A DNA stretch of 64,000 nucleotides from Lasioglossum baleicum (Eukaryota > Arthropoda > Insecta > Hymenoptera > Halictidae): assembly GCF_051020765.1 (NCBI RefSeq), contig NC_134932.1, forward strand, positions 9,176,001-9,240,000, given 5' to 3'. Below, in pieces: positions 56,460 through 64,000 of this stretch (positions are counted from its first letter, which is position 1; the number at the start of each line of letters is the position of its first letter). The notes under the pieces are model-generated. The model made no database searches and was not told the origin of the DNA. It saw nothing but the letters and a program-made list of their open reading frames with translations. A program made the position numbers and the translations under genes.

Positions 56460-57507
56460 ATGATTAAATTTGTTGGTGTCCTACAAAACAGGGTCAAAAT
56501 TCCATGTGCACAATGTGAAAAAGATCACGTAGAATAAGAATGAAAGGGTTACTATACTGCGGATATCTATATGCAAAATATTCTTAATCTTTCTTGTTTC
56601 GAACGTCTCTTAAAACGTCCATTCGATTCGGAGCAAACTATAGTTTCGTCAAACACAATTCCGCAAAGAAAGGGCTAGAGTGTGCTGAACGGGCGTGGCT
56701 TGTTGGCTCTCGGTGCCAGTGGGCCACGCCCCGCGGGCAATGATTGTCTCTCGCGATAACGCGGGTCCGGGAAACGGTGGACGTCGTTATACCTTGAACG
56801 TCGATCGCTTCCGTTCGCTTCTGTCGTTCTCGCACCCTCCGAATCGGAAAGCAACGTAACTGGCCGTGCATCGTTTGCAAAGAAATACCGTTCCGGGAGA
56901 AAAGTGTCGTGCTGCGCGGTTCCAACTCCTTCGCGAGGAGAAGCTGTTCTCGTCATTCCTGAAACGTTCGATCCGAGTCTTCGGGTGGTGGTGTAGCGCG
57001 TTAGGTTGCTCGCGACCAGGGCTCCTACGCTCCGCTCGTCGTATCGAGAAATGATCGAATTATAATTCTTCAGTTCGTGGATGAGAAATCGTAACTATAA
57101 ATGAACGGATGATCAGGAGCTCTGTTCGCGATTCGCAAGGGTTGCAACATCCGGTCGGTCTCTACCGTACACGTCCAAGGCGTTCAGCTGATTCGCCGAT
57201 TGAAAAACAAACGTAGATTCGGCGTCCAGGTACGCGGAAGATAGAAACCCCTAAAACCCGTTCAGAGCGCGAGGTCCCCTCGCCAGACAATTTACGTTAC
57301 TAACCTAAATAGCCTAGTCTCTACACATGTACGTGTACCTATATATACATACATAGCTACCTAGAATCGGTAGAAAGTAACGCGTGTACTCGATCGACCT
57401 GTTGATCAGTTGATTCGTCTTCTCTCGAGGAAACTTTAATAAATTAAACACGATCAAGGATAACGAGTACCGCGAGGGAAACGAACCCGAGAAAGCCCTC
57501 TCGTTTG

Positions 57508-57693
57508 AGGCCCGCTATACACATCCGTTTTCGAACGCGCGACGACCATACGGCAACGGAGTTGCGGTAAATATTGTATTGCGGCGCCGCAACTACGGTT
57601 CAAACAAATGTGCAGCGCCTGATTGAATCCATAATATTCCAGACCGCAATTCCGGTACCGCACGTTAGAAAAACGGATGTGTGTAGCGGGCCT
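57508..57693. repeat. Palindromic MITE downstream of ovo, 186 bp
   Basis: AGGCCCGCTATACACATCCG at the left and CGGATGTGTGTAGCGGGCCT at the right, continuing inward with TTTTCGAACG against CGTTAGAAAA and with ACGGCAACGGAGTTGCGG against CCGCAATTCCGGTACCG. It lies about 0.7 kb past the ovo stop codon, probably in the 3' untranslated region. Confidence 0.75.
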
Positions 57694-58392
57694 AAGATTC
57701 CTATATTGGAACGCTGAGAAAACGCCGTTAAAGGTGCAACTCCGAGAGGACCTGTCGTTGTCCTCGGCCGTGACGGAACCTCGGTGAAGCGCAGCGCGCG
57801 AGGGCAGGTACTTTTCGCGCGACATGTTCGCGCACACGCACCCACCCAGATCGGGCTCCGTCGACGAATGGAGTAGCAAAGCTTCCCTCGTCGATTCTCC
57901 GATGGCGTAGCCAGGGGCGGGTCTGTTCATCAGAAGCTGGATGCTCGGCCCAAATGCAACAACGTCGCGGCTCTTTGGAGGGGCGGTTCGAGGCTCTTCG
58001 AGGCAGACTTTAAGCAGCTCTCCGTGCTCCGCGAGTCCCGTTGCAACAGGCCACCCTGAAGAGTTACACGACCAAGAACAATTCCGTGGTCTTATCTCTC
58101 TGTTCGTCATTGTCTCGACTTTATCTTTCTACGCTGTACTCTTTCCATTTCTCTCTTGTCTTTCTCTCTCTCGTATCCTCTAACACGTCCTCGACGCGAG
58201 CAACTATTACTCTGGTGGTCCCGTGTGCTCTTCTATAGCTACACCCCCGAGCTACCCCTTAACCCGCGACGTTTCCCATCTTGTCCCACCCTAGTCTTTC
58301 TCTTACGCGATGTTGTCGCGCGCATCGAGGCTAAACGACGAACGTCGTGCGTGTGCTAAACAGTCTCCTAACACCGTTACTCTAGACGGAGT

Positions 58393-61300
58393 CTACGTGC
58401 GCACCTGGAGCAACATGTTGGCGAAGTTGCTGTTGGTAAACTTGAAGTGTCGCTTGTCGTAGAACTTGAGCAACGCCGGACTGTACGGGTGCTTGTCCTT
58501 CAAGTGCAGGTAGTGTACCTCCGGCTCTTGCGTCGTGTGGCCGCACTCCTCGCACACGTACACCTGCGAGAACATCAGTTGTTAGAATGCAAATACGATT
58601 AATTCTTCGAAATAACGTTTTGTTATGTATTTCGGTAAAGATTTCGAAGTCGGAGTTTCGAAAGGAATTTGGAAATTAGTTTACCTTTGTGCGACGCTCC
58701 TTGTAGGCGTACTGGTGCTGAACACCGTGGACTTTCAAACAGTGACTCTCCAGGGAGCATCTTTGCGTGAAGCTCTTCTCGCAGAGGTTACACTTGTACG
58801 GTCTGACGCCTGTGTGCGTTCGGGTGTGCCTCTTCAGGTCGAACGTGTCGTTGAAACCTTTGCCGCAGAACGTGCACAGGTAACGTTTCACGTCGCTGTG
58901 GCATTTCATGTGTCGGTTCAGAAGCCGTTGCAGGCTGAAGTTCTTGCTGCAGACCCGACACGTGAAACGATTCGGATCGTCGTCCTGAAACACCGACCAT
59001 ACAATTATATTCTGCGTACTGGCGAATTGATTTCGTGAAAAATCAATTTTCTCATTTCGTGCGAATTTATGAGCTCTTGCAATTTTTCAGGCTACTTAAA
59101 AATCCCAGGCTCGTAGAATTTCTGTCTTTTATTAGCAAAAAATTGAGTTGTGTGACTTTCTACGACTTTATTTTAAGTGAAACTTGCAGTAATGAAAAAG
59201 CAGAAGGTGATGGAGATGGGTACTTTGATTTTGCATACTTGATGCGATGACAAAAAAAATACTTGAATTGTTAGAAAGCACTGCAAGGCAGGAAATGATG
59301 ATCGAAATGTCAGCTGTCAAAATATACCGAGATTTTGCGATTTAAAATAAGGATGAGTAGATTGCGGATCTTTATGCATTTATAGTAAAATTGAGTAAAT
59401 GAAATTCAAAATTGTTGGAAAATTTTTTTAATTAAAGATGTCAATATATAATTTCCATCTCTTAAAATCATTAAAAGAAGAAATAAAATTCAATGTAGTT
59501 TTTATTCCTTGCAATCAATGCAGACAATTTTTATTTTGCAGAAAGATCCGCAGTCTAATAATAATTAGACATTTAATCTAGTTATTACTAGACTGCGGAA
59601 CTTTACGCATTTATGGCTTATAAAAAATTTCAAAAAATGCTGATGTATTAAATTCGGCAGAATTTAGTACGATTTTAATTTATTTTAAATCCGCAAATGC
59701 TATTACCAATGAAAATAGGATTTTATTTGGTCACACTTTCTTAAAATTTGCCTACAAAATTTGAAAATTGCATAAACATCCGCATTCTATTAATAACAAA
59801 TGGAACCAATAGCATCTCTACAAGAAAAACGAAATTACTTTCCGAACGAGCTAACAGTTTTGTTCGGTTACGAGGCAAGCTGTTGGATTGATAGAACATT
59901 CTAGTTCACCCACCGATCGACAGCTCTGTTCTAATCGGAAACTCGAATCTAGGCGTGTTAGGATCGCTCGAAATCGAAGAATGCGGGAGATCACGCCTCG
60001 GGTAATAAAAACTGTTAACGTATGGCGAGGAAAGGCGTTCCAGAATGACGTTTACCTTGCCAGGTGGAGGTCGAGCTGCCCTCTCCTCATCGCGATTAGC
60101 TGCCGCCTGTCTCTGACCCTCGATTGCCAATGGATTCTTGATCCCGTGGCCACCGTTGACAAACTCGAGTTGACAGTCGCCCGGTAGCCCCAGCTGAAGC
60201 ACGAAAAACCAACATAAACACCACCGCTCTCGCCACGTGGTTGAGACTCAATCGTCGATATATTACTAGTGTGGATGAAGCACCCAATTTGATTGGGCAT
60301 TGCATAATTCGACGAAAACCACTGCGATACATAGACTGCTGCTTAAAGTCGTACTCTCCGAAGATTAATCCCTCCGCAAAACTTTGAGTCACACCCTTTT
60401 GCGCATCTACGAGATTTAATGAAATTTCTTTAAAACCTTAAATTCGTATCATTGCACGAACCGGGTGAGACTAACTCAGTGCTGATAAATCAGCTTTCAG
60501 TGACTAATTTCAATTGATATGTAGCTATTTTGAATAGGTGCAACGAGAATGTCAAGGTATCTACACGCGGCTTCTCATTTCTCAGATATTTCTCGTTTTT
60601 CAGTAGTGAAAGCGCTGGATAGAAGATGAATCTAGGCCGCGATCGCCCTCAAAAGTCCTATTTTTTCTATTTTTGCAAATTACGCCTCGTAAACGTGAAA
60701 ATAGGACTTTTGAGGGCGATCGCGACCTAGACTGACCCTTTATCTAGCGCGTTTGACTTTTGAAAGTCCCCATCTTTACATTATTGAGAAATGAGAGGGC
60801 GCATCCGGCACCCTTGCAATCCTGGAAACGAGTCTACCTCCTTGGAGAATATGTTGATCAAGAAACGCGCGGAGCAGCATCGCTATAGAGACCGGGGGAC
60901 GGTCGGTAAGCGACCGTCGAAGATCGAGAGGTATGCGTTTGCCTGTTTCAATTTCGGGTGCTTACCCTTTGCTGTAGTACACCGACCCGTTGCGTCAGCG
61001 GTGGTTCTCCGACCTGTCCTGTCGGTTGCACGGAGTTTACAGATGCTGAAGACACCGTTCCCGAAGGGCTGGCCGCGTGTTCCATCAGCGCGCAAGATGG
61101 CGACGTGCTGCTCGATGCTGCGTCCAACGAGCAGCTCGCAGCTCCCGGACTGGGCAGACTTCCACCCACGCTGCTACCTGAGTCTAGTTCCAGACCTTGA
61201 AACCAATATCGTAAATTGTTTAATCGGTCAGGGACTTCAGTGTTAGAATAATACGGTGGGAAAAAGCAAAAACACTAACCGCTGCCGCTAAAGCTCAAGC

Positions 61301-64000
61301 CAGGACTAAGCAGTCCCTGGTGTTGCTGCTGATGCGGCGAGGTAGTCGTACCCTGTTGTTGTTGCTGTTGTTGTTGTTGTTGCTGCAGCTGCACCTGTAT
61401 CTGGAGCTGCTGCAGCTGCGGCTCGGACTGGTGCTGATGGTTCTGGTTGATGTGAAGACCGAGCTCGGTACGCTCCTTCGACACCGTCTGATAGCCCGAC
61501 TCGTTTCCGTAGCTCAGTCCTAATTTCGAGGTGCTGAAATGTTGAGGAGCTGCCGTGTAGTGCCTGAACAAAGACATGTTTCGCATTCGCATTACGTACG
61601 CACGGGTAACGACCCACGGTGTTTCGAACCGTCGCGCGTCGGAAAGCTGGTCATAGCACTGTTTTTCCAAGTAAATAATTTTGATGATGTGAGTGGTGGT
61701 TATACGTCAAACTACAAAGAAACTGTAAAAATTGGCTTCAAGATTTCATTTGAACATTGCTGAATTATATCTTTCGTTCCGTTTTCCTTCGTTCTTGGTT
61801 GGGTGAAGTATGAGAATGTAATGTTTGTTTCGAATGCAACGAAGTCGTTCAGCGATGAAATCAATTCTTATTTTATTCCTGCTTCCCATAATAAATGCAG
61901 AACAGTTTCATTTTGCATAAAGAGGCTAGTTCACGGATAGAAAATCGTTTATAATTCTTAGATAGATATAAAAAATTAATAAAAAATTAAAACAAACGGT
62001 TGGTTGAAATGTAAAATCTAACATTATCAATTCATGATCATCGACCCCAAGTACATGGTACTTTTAGAAAGGACTCTAGTGTTCTTCTATTGTTTTCAAT
62101 GCATGGCCAGTTTTTCGGCGTTTCGGAGCACTGTGCGATTGATCGCGAATGGCGATCACGGTGTTCGTTTCCTCTCCCGCTGATCAACCCTTACCTGGAG
62201 GTGTCGAAGCCCCTGGTGAGGGCCATGCTGTGCTCGGGGAAGGGGTCTACGCTTGGTTCGACGGGGGTGGTCATTTGTCCAGCAGCGTCCTGTCCGATTC
62301 CGCTTCCGGCCGAGGCGGGGGAATGCAACGAATCCTCGAGAAGATCGTTGCCACCATCCTCAGCCTGTAACTTCGGCAAGAAGAGGTCCGCGGCGTCGCT
62401 GAGACTCTCCAAGAGCGCCGTGTGATCCGAAGGCGAGCTGAACGTGAGTGTCGCGGTGAACTGCAGGGGATCGACCACGGCGCCCGTTACCATGTCCACC
62501 ATCATCCCCGTGTCTGTCATGTCGTAGGCGCCGTACTGTCCCGACAGCAAGTCGTTCGGCTGTATCTTGTACGGGGAAAAGTCTTCCTCCTCTTTCAGCG
62601 TGAGACCGTAGGTCGCGCACACGTTCTGCAGAAGGGAGTATTGCTTCCCCTCCTGCGCGTTGTACTGCGAGTGCTGCGAGTTCACGTCCTGCTGACCCGT
62701 GTCGCACTCCATGCCCACCGTCGGCGATGGCGTCAGGTACCCGTTCCCTGCACAACAATCATGGGAACGTGTTAGCTCGTCGAATTCTCTGAAAGCTTCG
62801 AAGCGGGGTGTACAGGGTGTCGCCCCGTGACTGATTTACATGTTCTCCACATTAGAAAAAATTAGGAAGTGCCATTTTTATTTAATATATAGATCCTTTA
62901 ATAAGAAAAAATCGTCTGCGTCCAAAGAGTGTATGTTGTAATATGAACGAAGAATATGAAATATGTTATGGAATATATTCTAGCATTTTCTGGTATATTC
63001 TCTAGTATACTCTAGTACAGTGGTTCTTAAACTTATGTAGTCCGGGGCCCCCCGCTTGAACAACATTTTTTTTTGCGGATCCCATCCCAACCCTAGGCAT
63101 TTTACGTATAATATTCTGGTATATTCTAGTATAATCTGGTATATTATGGTATATTCTTGTACGTTCGAACACGTTCGATGTATTTATCGAAGCGTATCGA
63201 GTACCGAGTCTCGCGTTTTTCTCAGAATAACGATACCGTTCACGCGTGTCTAAATAAATGTTCTTAACGAATGAAACTGATTTACAAAAGGTAGTATTTG
63301 ACTTGCGAAAGGGTGAACTTCGAGTGCAAAACCAATGTATATAATTTTCAGACACCCTGTACGTGTATCTGAAAAGAACGACGATTACCTTGCGTGCTGT
63401 TGTACTGGTTGGCGAAGTTAGCCAGGTTGTTGCCACCCTTCAGGGACTCGTAGAAGGGTGGCAGGGATCCTGTGGGCGGCGAGCTGGGTCCGTAGTTGCC
63501 TCGGCCGCCGTTTCCGCCAGGATTCATCCCACCAGCACCGGCGCCACCGCCTACAGCTCCTCCGCCCCCGCTTCCACCGGTAACTGCTCCGCCGCCACTG
63601 CAATAGCCGCCGCTTCCGGCGGAATTCGAGGACGACGAGTTTCCGGAGCCGGCTGAACCACCTCCGGAGCCAGATCCGGAGCCACCGTTACCCCCAGACC
63701 CTGAAGATCTCCCGTGGCCCGCCGCTGCGTGCACCACCTGCGGCCCGGACAGTCTCATGGCTAGCAAAGGCCTCGCGATCGAGTTACCAATCGTGCGAGA
63801 CACCTTCGCACCCTCTCGGCCTCGTTCCTCGTCCTCCTCTTTCCTCTTAGGCACCGCATAATCGATCGGCTGTTCCTGTTCCGGTTCCTGAGTCTGCGGT
63901 ATTTCTAGTTTGTCCTCCCTCCGGGAAGCTGATTGGCTCTGCGAAGGAACCCTCTGGATCACCGACACTCTTGTCGGGGGCTCGACTCGCGGCGTCTTTG
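58393..64000 (-). CDS. ovo: Ovo/Shavenbaby C2H2 zinc-finger transcription factor (3' seven coding exons; N-terminus beyond the window)
   Basis: Exons on the minus strand: >64000-63389, 62747-62195, 61563-61280, 61195-60966, 60193-60056, 58984-58685, 58563-58393; all phases agree. Ovo/Svb controls germline development and epidermal trichome and cuticle genes. The DNA-binding domain is nearly invariant: finger 1 FTCRVCSKNFSLQRLLNRHM, finger 2 YLCTFCGKGFNDTFDLKRHT, finger 3 YKCNLCEKSFTQRCSLESHC, and finger 4 in the last exon (YVCEECGHTTQEPEVHYLHL), followed by ALLKFYDKRHFKFTNSNFAN. The upstream exons hold a Gly/Ser-rich linker, an acidic region (probable activation domain), a poly-Gln run and the block VNGGHGIKNPLAIE known from insect Ovo. 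The start codon, germline and somatic promoters and the N-terminal degron region are off the edge. The reading frame at the edge has a 2-nt phase. Introns contain an F7 element and two adjacent F2 elements. Confidence 0.96.
59358..59557. repeat. TA-type MITE (family F2), copy i, in ovo intron
   Basis: TAGATTGCGGATCTTTATGC at the left, TGCAGAAAGATCCGCAGTCTA at the right. It is followed after only 31 bp by another F2 copy. Confidence 0.8.
59589..59789. repeat. TA-type MITE (family F2), copy j, in ovo intron
   Basis: TAGACTGCGGAACTTTACGC at the left, GCATAAACATCCGCATTCTA at the right. The interior differs from copy i, so this is a separate insertion, not a tandem duplication. Confidence 0.75.
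60608..60835. repeat. Palindromic MITE (family F7), copy C, in ovo intron
   Basis: GCGATCGCCCTCAAAAGTCC mirrors GGACTTTTGAGGGCGATCGC exactly, and GAAAGCGCTGGATAGAAG mirrors the CTTTATCTAGCGCGTTTG region. The right end is GCACCCTTGCAATCCTGG, as in copy B. The left outer terminus is lost. Confidence 0.8.

Larger units (their letters stand above)
50818..58392. other. 7.5-kb gene-poor region between NADSYN1 and ovo
   Basis: No coding gene is supported. The two genes converge here, so the 3' untranslated regions of both must lie inside; ovo transcripts usually have a long one, so 57000-58392 is a likely candidate. Repeats identified: an inverted pair around 50916/51440, F6 at 51887-52235, a nested F4/F2 pair at 53972-54411, F4 copy c at 55491-55715, F2 at 56294-56459, a palindrome at 57508-57693, and AT-rich microsatellites near 52775-52810 and 53410-53460. 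The 218-codon open frame at 57454-58110 (minus) runs through the palindrome and is not called. Confidence 0.5.

Noticed and set aside
57454..58110. 218-codon minus-strand frame downstream of ovo
   Set aside because: Runs across a palindromic MITE and has no start or splice context; likely chance in GC-richer UTR sequence.

Overview
The window is a piece of an insect nuclear genome, most likely a hymenopteran (bee, ant or wasp). Genes have introns with GT-AG borders and phase-consistent exons. The recognisable proteins are animal ones: TIPRL, a two-pore K+ channel, a ZAD zinc-finger protein, TTC29, an insect-specific CYP4G P450, a cytosolic carboxypeptidase, NAD synthetase and Ovo/Shavenbaby. 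Non-coding DNA is AT-rich and full of short inverted-repeat elements. I rebuilt the exons by hand from splice signals, reading phase and remembered family sequences. No database was searched, so the order Hymenoptera is an inference.

Layout. 1-3145: no convincing gene, nested MITEs. 3146-3770 (+): short unrecognised two-exon gene, convergent with TIPRL (4062-5386, -). 6515-9512 (+): K2P potassium channel, 458 aa. 11227-11729 (+): small two-exon gene of unknown role. 12716-18207 (+): 1520-aa protein with two tandem ZAD-like modules, one C2H2 finger and a large acidic/basic repeat domain. 21274-24338 (-): TTC29-like TPR protein. 24605-25996: large foldback element. 26377-31590 (-): CYP4G, 557 aa. 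37395-44505 (-): AGBL2/AGBL3-type tubulin deglutamylase, 1093 aa. 46339-50514 (+): glutamine-dependent NAD synthetase, divergent from the carboxypeptidase. 50818-58392: gene-poor, repeat-rich. 58393-64000 (-): ovo/shavenbaby, seven coding exons, 5' end outside the window.

The genes do not form one pathway. Loose themes exist: CYP4G (cuticular hydrocarbons) and Ovo/Shavenbaby (epidermal differentiation) both act in the integument, and TTC29 and AGBL2/3 are both linked to cilia or microtubules. I see no evidence of co-regulation.

The most unusual material is (a) the tandem ZAD modules, each split by a phase-0 intron at the same place, followed by a nearly homogeneous 120-bp coding tandem array, and (b) a dense set of MITE families nested in one another, giving relative insertion ages. 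These include a foldback element whose two arms supply a filled and an empty site for a 113-bp insertion.
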